From the NCBI RefSeq assembly GCF_000379425.1, contig NZ_KB902181.1, positions 186,001 through 250,000 of the forward strand: a stretch of DNA of 64,000 nucleotides, read 5' to 3'. Of this stretch, positions 10,706 through 19,065 are shown piece by piece (the first letter of the stretch is position 1; each line of letters starts with the position of its first letter). The translations under genes and the position numbers were made by a program. The notes below the pieces were generated by a model, which searched no databases, was not told the DNA's origin, and worked only from the letters and a program-made list of their open reading frames with translations. The DNA is from Corynebacterium lubricantis DSM 45231 (GTDB lineage: Bacteria; Actinomycetota; Actinomycetes; Mycobacteriales; Mycobacteriaceae).

Positions 10706-11434
10706 ATGAACAGTTCAGATAATCGCGCGACAGCCTTTCTTGCCGCATTCAATGACATCGAGGACCATCTCCGGGTACAACTCGGGGCGAAAAAATCTGA
10801 CAGCTTCCGCTGGATGGTGGACCAGGCGAAGCGGCGCCACGTGTTATCAGAAACCCACGCCGAGGACCTCAAGGAATTCGCGGAGCTCCGCAATGCGATC
10901 TCGCATGGTCGCTATACCAAGGACCTGCGCCCGATTGCCGAGCCGCTGCCCGAAGCAGTGGAGCACATCGAGAGAATCCGGGACCTGCTCCAGCATCCTC
11001 CCCTTGCCCTGGAGGTGTTGGGCTCGCACCAGAAGATTTATACGTTTGCCCCAGATGACGATATTCACGACGTGCTCCGCATCATCAAGAACACCGAGAT
11101 TAGTCAGTTCCCTGTGTACAAGGAAGGTCGTGCCGTTGACCTGCTAACCACGAACACCGTCGCCCGCTGGGTAGCCGCCGATTTAGACGACAACGATCAT
11201 TTGGATGCGCGCTCGGTTGCCGAGGTGTTGGACTATGCCGAAAGCAACGACCGTGCAGTATTCCTGCCCAAGGATGCGACGGCACAGGAAGCTTTAGATG
11301 CCATGGTGATTCCGGATGGCAAGCGTGGTCTGCCTCGTGCAGCGGTGATCACCGAGCATGGGTTGGACACGCAGAAGCCTCTTCGCGTTGTAGGCGGATC
11401 GGACGTTGTCGCACTTCGCAACGCCCTTCAGTAG
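10706..11434 (+). CDS. HEPN-like N-terminal domain plus CBS-pair protein
   Basis: A 242-residue soluble protein. Residues 1-95 look all-helical and contain ELRNAISHGRY, in which R62-N63-x3-H67 matches the Rx4-6H signature of HEPN domains (often RNases or nucleotidyl-binding partners). Residues 100-242 look like a pair of CBS domains (SQFPVYKEGRAVDLLT; LPRAAVITEHG), which usually bind adenine nucleotides. HEPN assignment rests on one motif plus helical character and is moderate; the CBS part is firmer. ATG 10706 is chosen because the predicted -10 box is 7 nt upstream; only 25 bp separate it from the divergent SNF2 start, so the two genes are likely co-regulated. Confidence 0.75.
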   Translation: MNSSDNRATAFLAAFNDIEDHLRVQLGAKKSDSFRWMVDQAKRRHVLSETHAEDLKEFAELRNAISHGRYTKDLRPIAEPLPEAVEHIERIRDLLQHPPLALEVLGSHQKIYTFAPDDDIHDVLRIIKNTEISQFPVYKEGRAVDLLTTNTVARWVAADLDDNDHLDARSVAEVLDYAESNDRAVFLPKDATAQEALDAMVIPDGKRGLPRAAVITEHGLDTQKPLRVVGGSDVVALRNALQ

Positions 11435-11483
11435 TCATTCCGGTATCCAGTTCAAAAACCGCGCAACACTCCGGGAATAGATA

Positions 11484-11508
11484 AACTTTAAAGTTGTTGA
11501 CATGTCAA
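11484..11508. promoter_or_regulatory. Twin palindromes in the monooxygenase promoter
   Basis: Two perfect 12-bp palindromes lie end to end: AACTTTAAAGTT (11484-11495) and TTGACATGTCAA (11497-11508). The second overlaps a -35-like TTGACA, 44 nt before the LLM monooxygenase start. Such placement suggests a repressor or activator site, for example of a MarR-type dimer. The regulator is not in the window. Confidence 0.5.
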
Positions 11509-11551
11509 ATAGGCTAGTTACAGAACATCACAACCAGAAGGAATGAGATAA

Positions 11552-12670
11552 ATGCAGTTTGGCATCTTTACCATCGGCGACGTCACCACCGACCCGACAA
11601 CAGGCAAAACTCCGACCGAGCACGAGCGCATCAATGCAATGACTGCTATCGCTCTCAAGGCGGAGGAAGTAGGCCTCGACGTTTTCGCTACAGGTGAGCA
11701 CCACAACCCACCGTTTGTGCCTTCGGCGCCTACCACCCACCTGGCTTATATCGCGGCAAAGACGGAGAAGATTCAGCTCTCTACGTCGACGACGCTGATT
11801 ACTACTACCGACCCCGTGCGTATCGCCGAGGATTACGCCTTCCTGCAGCACCTCTCCGGTGGCCGGATGGATCTCATGATGGGCCGCGGTAACACCGGTC
11901 CTGTCTACCCTTGGTTCGGCAAGGACATCCGCGAGGGCATCCCACTAGCCGTAGAGAACTACCACCTGCTGCGCCGGCTGTGGCGCGAAGAGGTAGTCAA
12001 CTGGGAGGGCAAGTACCGCACTCCGCTGAACGGCTTTACTTCTACCCCAGCTCCACTCGATGGTGTCCCACCGTTCGTATGGCACGGCTCGATTCGCTCC
12101 CCACAGATCGCGGAGCAGGCTGCCTTCTACGGTGACGGCTTCTTCCACAACAACATCTTCTGGAACAAGGAACACACCGCACAGATGGTGAAGATCTACC
12201 GCGAGCGTTACGCGGCTTACGGTCACGGACAGGCAGACCAGGCCATCGTCGGCCTTGGCGGCCAGGTTTACATGGCAGAGACCGAAGAACAGGCCAAGAA
12301 GGAGTTCCGCCCGTACTTCGACAACGCCCCTGTGTATGGCCACGGCCCAAGCATGGAGGAGTTCACCGAATTGACCCCGCTGACTGTGGGTACCGTAGAG
12401 CAGGTGATCGACCGGACCATGCAGTTCGCTGACTGGGTCGGTGACTACCAGCGCCAGCTCTTCCTGATGGATCACGCCGGCCTTCCACTCGAGGTCGTGC
12501 TCAATCAGATCGAGATCCTGGGCACCCAGGTCGTTCCAGAGCTGCGCAAGCGAATGGAAGCACGCCGCCCTGACCACGTGCCTTCCGATCCTCCAACCTT
12601 CGCAACGCTGCGCGAAAACCGCGACGCACCACACTTCAAGGTCAACCCAGGCGAGGCAGGTACCAAGTAA
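11552..12670 (+). CDS. LLM-class FMN-dependent monooxygenase (CE1758-type)
   Basis: A 372-residue luciferase-like (bacterial luciferase/F420 superfamily) flavin enzyme. Visible features are the N-terminal beta strand MQFGIFTIGD, ATGEHHNPPF, LSTSTTLITTTDPVRIAEDY and the flavin-phosphate region GGRMDLMMGRGN. The sequence resembles the putative CE1758 subfamily known from Corynebacterium; the substrate is unknown. Ribosome site AAGGAATGAG lies before ATG 11552. The stop codon overlaps the start of the next gene (TAATG), which encodes the matching FMN reductase, so the two are translationally coupled as a two-component monooxygenase. Confidence 0.9.
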   Translation: MQFGIFTIGDVTTDPTTGKTPTEHERINAMTAIALKAEEVGLDVFATGEHHNPPFVPSAPTTHLAYIAAKTEKIQLSTSTTLITTTDPVRIAEDYAFLQHLSGGRMDLMMGRGNTGPVYPWFGKDIREGIPLAVENYHLLRRLWREEVVNWEGKYRTPLNGFTSTPAPLDGVPPFVWHGSIRSPQIAEQAAFYGDGFFHNNIFWNKEHTAQMVKIYRERYAAYGHGQADQAIVGLGGQVYMAETEEQAKKEFRPYFDNAPVYGHGPSMEEFTELTPLTVGTVEQVIDRTMQFADWVGDYQRQLFLMDHAGLPLEVVLNQIEILGTQVVPELRKRMEARRPDHVPSDPPTFATLRENRDAPHFKVNPGEAGTK

Positions 12671-13344
12671 TGAATACCGTCACCGTCATTTCCGCAGGAC
12701 TGTCCATCCCGTCAACGACGCGCCAGATCGCGGATGCAGTCTCGCAGCGCGTTGAGGCAGCCGTCTCCGCTCGCGGCGAGTCCGTCAAGATCCAAAACAT
12801 CGAGCTGCGCGGCTACGTCAACGACATCGCCCAGGTCTTTACCACGGGCTTTTCATCGGAGCGTCTCGACGAGATCAAAACCCAGGTCAGCGAGTCAGAC
12901 GGGTTGATCGTGGTCACCCCAGTATTTAAGGCAAGCTACTCCGGGCTGTTCAAGATGTTCTTCGACGCCTTAGATACCGAGGCGCTCAACGGGATGCCCA
13001 CTATCATTGCCGCCACTGCAGGCACTGCGCGTCACTCTCTCGTCACCGAGTACGCAATGCGCCCACTATTTACCTACATGAGGGCCGTCGTCGTCCCAAC
13101 CTCCTTGTTCGCAGCCACCGAGGACTTCGGTGGCGAAGAAGGAAAGGCCTTCGAACAGCGCGCCTCGCGTGCCGCGGGAGAACTAGCGGATCTTATTGTC
13201 TCGCAGAATTCCGCAGTGGGCGGACTCGGCGGTGCCACGGCTGAGGGCCAGGGCACCCACCGTCGTCGTAAAGCGGGCGTTGATTTGGAAGAGGACATGG
13301 TGCCTTTCGCCGAACTGCTCAAAGACCACGACGGTAACGGCTAG
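12670..13344 (+). CDS. NAD(P)H-dependent FMN reductase, partner of the LLM monooxygenase (CE1759-type)
   Basis: A 224-residue flavodoxin-fold reductase of the NADPH-dependent FMN reductase family. The N-terminal AGLSIPSTTRQIADAV has the phosphate-binding loop, and VTPVFKASYSGLFKMFFD is the family's flavin-contact segment. It would supply reduced FMN to the preceding monooxygenase. The last 40 residues are charged and look disordered (HRRRKAGVDLEEDM). Its start overlaps the stop of the monooxygenase gene by one base. The cupin gene follows 38 nt later, probably in the same transcript. Confidence 0.88.
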   Translation: MNTVTVISAGLSIPSTTRQIADAVSQRVEAAVSARGESVKIQNIELRGYVNDIAQVFTTGFSSERLDEIKTQVSESDGLIVVTPVFKASYSGLFKMFFDALDTEALNGMPTIIAATAGTARHSLVTEYAMRPLFTYMRAVVVPTSLFAATEDFGGEEGKAFEQRASRAAGELADLIVSQNSAVGGLGGATAEGQGTHRRRKAGVDLEEDMVPFAELLKDHDGNG

Positions 13345-13382
13345 GGTGACGGTAGACCCATCCTCTACTACTAAGGACCCTC

Positions 13383-13679
13383 ATGGCATCCGCGAAACGT
13401 CCCCAGGTCACGCCGCTTCAAGAAGGTGAGCTGGTTGATACCAAACAGATGGTCGCCGGCGAAGGCGTGAATTGGCCGCGCCATAAGGCGTCCACCGAGT
13501 CGGTTCTGATCGTGACGGAGGGCGGGTGCGTCGTTGTATTCGACGATTCCGAGCACCCGCTGGCCACCGGTGAGAGCCTGATTATACCTGCTGACACCTG
13601 GCACGAAATTCAGGCGAACCCCGCATTTACTGCCACTCACATCATGCCCAAGGGCCTGCGCGTGACTTTCTCCGCGTAG
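13383..13679 (+). CDS. Small cupin-domain protein
   Basis: A 98-residue single cupin barrel. The central part reads ESVLIVTEGGCVVVFDD, then LATGESLIIPADTWHEIQANP, the second cupin motif with its proline and histidine. The first motif lacks the usual HxH pair, so metal binding is uncertain. ATG 13383 has only a weak ribosome site (ACTACTAAGGACCCTC upstream contains AAGGA). It sits 38 nt after the FMN reductase and about 90 nt before the RclA-like gene. The role is unknown; it may be an accessory or sensor protein of this redox cluster. Confidence 0.75.
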   Translation: MASAKRPQVTPLQEGELVDTKQMVAGEGVNWPRHKASTESVLIVTEGGCVVVFDDSEHPLATGESLIIPADTWHEIQANPAFTATHIMPKGLRVTFSA

Positions 13680-13728
13680 CTTTTCCTCCTCGCCACGCCG
13701 GGGCCAATCAGGAGTACCGTCGTGCCTA

Positions 13729-13750
13729 GGTCATACCAGGGTCATACCAG
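13729..13750 (+). repeat. 11-bp tandem repeat before the RclA-like gene
   Basis: GGTCATACCAG occurs twice with no gap (13729-13739 and 13740-13750), 19 nt upstream of ATG 13770 and just before the ribosome site GGAGGA. It could be a binding site for two adjacent regulator subunits or a slippage duplication. Confidence 0.6.
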
Positions 13751-13769
13751 GATCTAGAGGAGGAATTTC

Positions 13770-15131
13770 ATGAACACGTTTGACGTCGCTGTGATTGGTT
13801 GGGGCAAGGGCGGAAAAACCCTTGCCGGAACGCTGGCTCGCGCAGGCAAGAAAGTCGCGATGATCGAACAATCATCGGACATGTACGGTGGCGCGTGCAT
13901 TAACGTGGCCTGCATTCCTACCAAGGCGCTGATCCACAATGCTGAGACGCGCACAGACCACGACTACGATCCTTCCTACTTTGCCACTTCCGTGGAGCGC
14001 CGCGATAACCTCACAGCAGCTATGCGGCAGAAGAACTACTCCATGCTCGCTGACCTCGACACGATAGTGGTTTTCGACGGCAAGGCACGCTTTAGCGGCC
14101 CCAAGACCATTACCGTCAGCGCCGGCGATGACGAACTCGACGTCACCGCGGAGACGATCATTATCAATACGGGCTCATCACCCAATATTCCAAGCATTCC
14201 CGGCGCCGAGGTCGGTGGTGTCATTCACACCTCGATCACCCTTCAACACGCACACCTGCCGAAAGAACTAGTCGTCGTCGGCGGCGGTTACATCGGCATC
14301 GAGTTCGCCTCCATGTTCGCCCAGTACGGGTCGGAGGTGACAGTCATCGATCGCAATGCGCGGCCTCTTTCGCGTGACGACGAAGACGTGGCTGCAGAAG
14401 TCGCCAGCGCCGTCCGCGATACCGGCGTGAAATTTATCAATAGCGCACAGGTCGTCCGCATCGACAGCGACGAGGCAAGCGCCACCGTCACCTACACCAT
14501 TGGTGACGAAGAGCACGAGGTGCGCGGCGATGCCGTCCTCTTGGCACTCGGGCGCCACCCCAACACCGCCGAGCTCAACTTGGAGGCCACCGGTGTGAGC
14601 ACTAATGAGAAGGGGGCGATCGAGGTCGACGAGTTCCTGGAAACCTCGGTACCGGGCATTTATGCTCTAGGTGATGTCAACGGTGGCCCGCAGTTCACCT
14701 ATGTCTCCCTTGACGACAATCGCATTGTGCAGGATCAACTCTTGGGCACCGGCAAGCGCTCGACCAAGGATCGGGTTGCCGTGGCCTCCACGGCGTTTAC
14801 TACCCCACCGTTCTCGCGCGTTGGGCTCAGCGAAACGCAGGCCCGCGAGCAAGGCCTTGAGATCAAGGTAGCGAAGAAGAAGATCGCCGATATCGCGGCG
14901 ATGCCTCGTCCCAAGATTGTCGAGGACCCGCGCGGCTTGATCAAGATCATCGTCGATGCACACACTGATGCGATTCTCGGAGCAGCGCTCTTCCACGTTG
15001 ATTCCCAAGAGGTGATCAACCTTGTTTCCCTGGCTATGCGCCAAGGAGTCACGGCGACAGTGCTGCGTGATTCCATTTACACCCACCCCTCTTCCTCCGA
15101 GGCGCTGAACGAGGTTTTGGGCACCATCTAG
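13770..15131 (+). CDS. RclA-like FAD-dependent disulfide oxidoreductase
   Basis: A 453-residue member of the pyridine nucleotide-disulfide oxidoreductase family. The FAD-binding Rossmann motif has the variant GWGKGGK near residues 10-16, and the redox-active pair is C43-x4-C48 (GGACINVACIPTK). The NAD(P) motif VVGGGYIGIEFASMFA lies near residue 170, the second FAD motif is YALGDVNGGPQFTYVSLDD, and the dimer-interface end is THPSSSEALNE. The GxGKxGKTLA start, QFTYVSLDDNRI and LGTGKRSTKDR match E. coli RclA, a copper/NAD(P)H reductase of reactive-chlorine defence, better than lipoamide dehydrogenase or mycothione reductase; this is from memory. A GGAGGA ribosome site precedes ATG 13770. Confidence 0.8.
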   Translation: MNTFDVAVIGWGKGGKTLAGTLARAGKKVAMIEQSSDMYGGACINVACIPTKALIHNAETRTDHDYDPSYFATSVERRDNLTAAMRQKNYSMLADLDTIVVFDGKARFSGPKTITVSAGDDELDVTAETIIINTGSSPNIPSIPGAEVGGVIHTSITLQHAHLPKELVVVGGGYIGIEFASMFAQYGSEVTVIDRNARPLSRDDEDVAAEVASAVRDTGVKFINSAQVVRIDSDEASATVTYTIGDEEHEVRGDAVLLALGRHPNTAELNLEATGVSTNEKGAIEVDEFLETSVPGIYALGDVNGGPQFTYVSLDDNRIVQDQLLGTGKRSTKDRVAVASTAFTTPPFSRVGLSETQAREQGLEIKVAKKKIADIAAMPRPKIVEDPRGLIKIIVDAHTDAILGAALFHVDSQEVINLVSLAMRQGVTATVLRDSIYTHPSSSEALNEVLGTI

Positions 15132-15143
15132 GAATTATTTCGG

Positions 15144-15169
15144 GTACATTCGCGGTAAATAGTATGTAC
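15144..15169. promoter_or_regulatory. Inverted repeat over the likely sdaA promoter
   Basis: GTACAT (15144-15149) and ATGTAC (15164-15169) form an inverted repeat with a 14-bp spacer. The right arm overlaps a -10-like TAGTAT (15160-15165). The placement suits an operator controlling sdaA. The regulator is unknown. Confidence 0.4.
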
Positions 15170-15185
15170 GAGAAAGGGTGCCTCC

Positions 15186-16601
15186 ATGTCTGCCACCAGC
15201 ATCAGTGTTACTGACTTGTTCACCATTGGCATCGGGCCTTCTTCCTCGCACACCGTGGGTCCGATGCGGGCTGCCCAGGCGTTCGTCGATACGCTCTCTG
15301 AAGACCCAGCGCATGTCACGGTGACCTTTCGCGGATCGCTGGCGGCCACGGGTGTGGGACACGGAACGGACCGGGCGGCGCTCTTGGGGCTGGTGGGATA
15401 CACCCCGACGACCGTGAGCCCCGAGGTCGAGCCGGTGTTGGGCACACCGATTCCTGCCAGTGGGACCATCGCGGGCCCGGACAGGACGGTGTCCTATTCG
15501 TTGGTGTTTGACCCGCAGCCAGTATCCGAACACCCGAATTGCCTCTATTTCGACGCCCGAGCTGCGGACGGAACTGTGCTCGCCGAAAGGATGGAATACT
15601 TCTCGCTCGGCGGAGGATTTATCCAAGACCGCGCGGAAATCGATGCACAACACTTGCAGGGCCCGTTGCCCGCAGGCGCAGCGTCAGCCGCGCGCGAGGC
15701 GGACGTGCCCTACCCCTTTGAATGCTCGGACGATCTGCTTGTGCTTTGCGACGAGTCGCGGACCTCCATTGCCGATGTGATGGCCGAAAATGAGAGGTAC
15801 CTGCACAAGTCCGACGGCTGGGACACCGTGGTCCGCCACCTTGACCAGGTATGGGAGACTATGCAGGAATGCGTCGCCGCGGGGATCGAGAAGGACGGCA
15901 CGCTGCCCGGCGGGCTCGATGTGAAGCGCCGCGCACCTCGACTGCATCAACAGCTTTTGGATAAAGATGCCGACGATCGCCCCAGGGGCCTCGACGCAAT
16001 GGAGTGGGTCAACCTTTATGCCTTGGCGGTCAATGAGGAAAACGCCGCTGGCGGACGCGTGGTCACGGCTCCGACCAATGGCGCCGCTGGCATTATCCCC
16101 GCTGTCATGCACTATTGCCGCGACTTCACCGATGGGTTCACCGCCGAACAGGCTCGGGAATTCCTGCTGACCGCAGGTGCGGTAGGCGCGATTATTAAAA
16201 CCAACGCGTCGATCTCTGGAGCCGAGGTGGGCTGCCAGGGCGAGGTCGGATCTGCTTCTGCCATGGCCGCCGCCGGCATGTGTGCCTACCTTGGGGGCAG
16301 CCCCTCCCAGGTGGAGAACGCCGCTGAAATCGCGCTCGAGCACAATCTCGGCCTGACCTGCGACCCAGTGGGAGGCTTGGTGCAGATTCCGTGCATTGAG
16401 CGCAATGCTATCGGTGCCATCAAGTCGATCAACGCGGCTCGGCTGGCAAAACTGGGCGACGGTAACAACCGCGTCAGCCTCGACAACGTCATTGAAACCA
16501 TGGCCGCCACCGGGCGCGACATGCTGACCAAATACAAGGAAACCTCCACCGGCGGCTTGGCCACTCAGCTCGGGTTCCCGGTCAACATCACCGAATGCTA
16601 A
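15186..16601 (+). CDS. sdaA: L-serine ammonia-lyase (single-chain, iron-sulfur type)
   Basis: Converts L-serine to pyruvate and ammonia. The 471 residues carry the N-terminal beta domain ([20 protein letters not shown]) and the C-terminal alpha domain with the conserved cysteines that hold a 4Fe-4S cluster ([35 protein letters not shown]). This is the fused one-chain form found in corynebacteria and E. coli. Ribosome site GAAAGGGTGCC lies before ATG 15186. Its TAA stop (16599-16601) directly abuts the TAA of the convergent GlpD-like gene with no terminator between. Confidence 0.95.
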   Translation: MSATSISVTDLFTIGIGPSSSHTVGPMRAAQAFVDTLSEDPAHVTVTFRGSLAATGVGHGTDRAALLGLVGYTPTTVSPEVEPVLGTPIPASGTIAGPDRTVSYSLVFDPQPVSEHPNCLYFDARAADGTVLAERMEYFSLGGGFIQDRAEIDAQHLQGPLPAGAASAAREADVPYPFECSDDLLVLCDESRTSIADVMAENERYLHKSDGWDTVVRHLDQVWETMQECVAAGIEKDGTLPGGLDVKRRAPRLHQQLLDKDADDRPRGLDAMEWVNLYALAVNEENAAGGRVVTAPTNGAAGIIPAVMHYCRDFTDGFTAEQAREFLLTAGAVGAIIKTNASISGAEVGCQGEVGSASAMAAAGMCAYLGGSPSQVENAAEIALEHNLGLTCDPVGGLVQIPCIERNAIGAIKSINAARLAKLGDGNNRVSLDNVIETMAATGRDMLTKYKETSTGGLATQLGFPVNITEC

Positions 16602-18290
16602 TTAGAGTGCGCTAAAGGCCTGGTCGATCACGTCGTGGCGTGCTGCAGTTTTACCGTTGTAAGCGGCTGCTACACCGCTGGCTTTCTCGGTATCCCAACC
16701 CAGCAGGGGCGCAATGATGTTTGCCACTTTCTCCACGACGTGATCTGGGACGGCGCCGAGGGTGCCCACGGTGAGCCTGCGGTCAATGACATCTTCGAGG
16801 GTCAGTGCGTGCTCGTGGGTCACGGCGTACACGGCTTGAGCGGCGATATCGTTGCTGGTTCCTGGCCAGAGCAGTTCGTCGAGCCCTTCTCCTTCGGCGA
16901 CGGTGCGCAGGACCTCGGTGTGCTCGGTGCCGTAGAGGCGCGCGAGGTGCTCGCGCACCGCAGGGCTGAGCGATAGCTCGCTGCGTTCCTGCACCGCTAC
17001 AGTGAACGCATCCGCGACGGTGTCGTAGTCCCCGAAGGAGCTCGACAGTGGGCGCTTTGTGTCGTCGAAACGCTTTGTCGGCGGAAGCTTCGCTGCCATG
17101 GCCTTCACCACGGTGTCAATGACCTTCTCTCCCATCGCTCGGCCCGTGGTCCACTTGCCGCCGGTGACGGTGAACAGGCCGGCCAAGCCCTGTTCTTGGT
17201 GGTCGCGGACCTCGAAGCGTCGCGACGAGGTGTAGGTATCGTTGCCGTCATCGATCAGCGGACGCACACCCACAATCGTGTCCTCGACCTGATCGCGTGT
17301 AAGCGGGTGCGACGAAACGGAATCGAGCGTCTCGCGCAGCAGGTTGATGTCGGATACGTCAGTCGTTGTCGAATCGGGGTCGCCCGAGGTCGGGGTATCT
17401 GTCGGGCCGACGAGGGTGCGGCCTTCCCACGGATTGACCACAATGTGGCGTCCATTGCGTCCTCGGACATAGACGGCTTCTTTTGTCTGCAAATCCTTGG
17501 TGATCAAATGAACACCCTTCGCTTGCTTAACTCGCACGCCTGCTTGTCCCGAAAGGTTTCCAAGAGCTTCTGCAACCCAAGGGCCCGCCGCATTAATCAC
17601 CGCGGATGCAGCGACCGAGAATGTTTCTCCGCTCAAGTTGTCGCGGATATCAACACCTTGAATCGCGCTTCCTTCTCGGTCAATGTTGACTACCGAAGCA
17701 TGATTGACTGCCGTTCCTCCCAGTGAGGCAAAGTCCTTCACCATCGCCAGCAAGAGACGTTCAGCATGAAGATTGAGGGTATCGTCATGTCGCCAGGCGC
17801 CTTGAAGACCATCGGTCTGGAGCCAAGGTACCTGTTTAAGCAGCGCCTGTTTTCCAATCCACTTGAAGCGTGGTGAGCGAACATCTCGGGGGACCCCAAC
17901 ATTGCGGTTAAGAGCCATGGCTTCATACAGGCCGACTCCGGCGCCAAGGATAGGCGCTGGTGGCTTCGACCAATCGTAAGCTGTTAATAGAAAACTACGG
18001 GGCTGCACGAGGTGAGGGGCTGCAATTGTAAGGAAGCGGCGTTCGCGAACAGACTCTGCCACCACGGCAAAGTCGTATTGCTCTAGATACCTAAGCCCGC
18101 CGTGGATTGCCTTTGTTGTAGCCGCCGAGGTCGCATGTCCGTAATCGTTCTGCTCGACTAACAGTGCTTTGAGCCCGCGGCCAGCGGCATGACGTGCGAC
18201 CTGCACACCAGAGATACCTCCGCCAATGATGACTACGTCGTAGCGCACATCGAGTGGGCCTCCGAACACACGATCAGAAAGCTTACTCAT
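16602..18290 (-). CDS. FAD-dependent glycerol-3-phosphate dehydrogenase family protein (GlpD/EryB-like)
   Basis: A 562-residue flavoprotein with the DAO fold. The FAD motif VVIIGGGISGVQVARHA lies near residue 20; ATSAATTKAIHGGLRYLEQYDF and VTGGKWTTGRAMGE are GlpD-family signatures, and a helical C-terminal GlpD domain follows. Family members oxidise glycerol-3-phosphate or related polyol phosphates such as erythritol-phosphate (EryB) and pass electrons to quinone. Start ATG 18290 overlaps the stop of mtnC (ATGA), so it is translationally coupled to a methionine-salvage-type phosphatase. It may be the cell's ordinary GlpD or a pathway-specific dehydrogenase; the operon favours the second. The 3' half looks more GC-rich than the 5' half. 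Confidence 0.82.
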   Translation of the reverse strand: MSKLSDRVFGGPLDVRYDVVIIGGGISGVQVARHAAGRGLKALLVEQNDYGHATSAATTKAIHGGLRYLEQYDFAVVAESVRERRFLTIAAPHLVQPRSFLLTAYDWSKPPAPILGAGVGLYEAMALNRNVGVPRDVRSPRFKWIGKQALLKQVPWLQTDGLQGAWRHDDTLNLHAERLLLAMVKDFASLGGTAVNHASVVNIDREGSAIQGVDIRDNLSGETFSVAASAVINAAGPWVAEALGNLSGQAGVRVKQAKGVHLITKDLQTKEAVYVRGRNGRHIVVNPWEGRTLVGPTDTPTSGDPDSTTTDVSDINLLRETLDSVSSHPLTRDQVEDTIVGVRPLIDDGNDTYTSSRRFEVRDHQEQGLAGLFTVTGGKWTTGRAMGEKVIDTVVKAMAAKLPPTKRFDDTKRPLSSSFGDYDTVADAFTVAVQERSELSLSPAVREHLARLYGTEHTEVLRTVAEGEGLDELLWPGTSNDIAAQAVYAVTHEHALTLEDVIDRRLTVGTLGAVPDHVVEKVANIIAPLLGWDTEKASGVAAAYNGKTAARHDVIDQAFSAL

Positions 18291-19003
18291 AATTTCCACT
18301 CCACTTGGTCGAAACTGCTAATTTCAGGATGTCCAGCGACACCCCGGTCGTAATATTGATCCCCTTCACGGCGAACTCCGACTGTCTGCCAGCCGTCTTC
18401 ACCGGCGGCATCTAGTTCTTCAACTAGGTCAGAAAAGAAGAGAATCTGCTCTGCTGGAACTCCAATGACTTCACGAATCGTCGAATACGATGAGGCAAGT
18501 TTCTTTGGCCCTGCGTTTTCAGTGTCAAAATGCCCGGTAAACATCTCAAGCAGGGAGCCTTCAGGTGAATTTCCAAACCAGGCGGTCTGAGCATTAACCG
18601 ACCCAGAAGAGAATATTTTCAGATCGATACCTTCAGCAAACCAACTCCGGATCGCCGGAATCGAATCGTCAAAAAAGTGGCTTGTTAGATCACCATTATT
18701 AAATCCGTCCGCCCAAATCAAACCTTGGAGAGTTTTTAAAGGAGTTCGCTTCTGATCGCCATCGAGCCAGCCCTCAAGCGCATTAACTAGATCTTCAACT
18801 GTCGGATTTTCAGTGAGTCCTGCTTCATCGATAATTTGCCCTTTGGCACGCAGTACATCTGGATGGTCTGCTTTGTCAGTCAACCATAGCGAAAATCGCT
18901 CGCGTGAGTAGGGATAAAGTGTCTCATGGACAAACCATGTCGATGAGGTGGTCCCCTCAATGTCGAGGACAATCGTTGTCGGTCTAGGCAAACGGATGTT
19001 CAT
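18287..19003 (-). CDS. mtnC: Enolase-phosphatase E1 (acireductone synthase)
   Basis: A 238-residue HAD-superfamily enzyme. In methionine salvage it enolises and dephosphorylates 2,3-diketo-5-methylthiopentyl-1-phosphate to the acireductone. HAD motif I is VLDIEGTTSS (D14, E16), motif II is SSGSVNAQ and motif III is FFSDLVEELDAAG; the cap region is present and the length is normal. ATG 19003 has GGAG 8 nt upstream. The stop overlaps the GlpD-like start. GC content is clearly lower than the surroundings (24 of 60 bases in each of 18661-18720 and 18781-18840), which suggests acquisition by transfer. MtnB, MtnA and MtnK are not present in the window. Confidence 0.92.
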   Translation of the reverse strand: MNIRLPRPTTIVLDIEGTTSSTWFVHETLYPYSRERFSLWLTDKADHPDVLRAKGQIIDEAGLTENPTVEDLVNALEGWLDGDQKRTPLKTLQGLIWADGFNNGDLTSHFFDDSIPAIRSWFAEGIDLKIFSSGSVNAQTAWFGNSPEGSLLEMFTGHFDTENAGPKKLASSYSTIREVIGVPAEQILFFSDLVEELDAAGEDGWQTVGVRREGDQYYDRGVAGHPEISSFDQVEWKL

Positions 19004-19065
19004 CCACGCGCTCCTTCATTTGGGCTGGCTTCTAACATGCGACGTAACAGAATTGCGAAAACCAA

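Noticed and set aside
16602-18290. Frameshift or fusion in the GlpD-like gene because of its uneven composition
   Set aside because: The reading frame is intact with all family motifs in order; composition change alone does not show a fusion.
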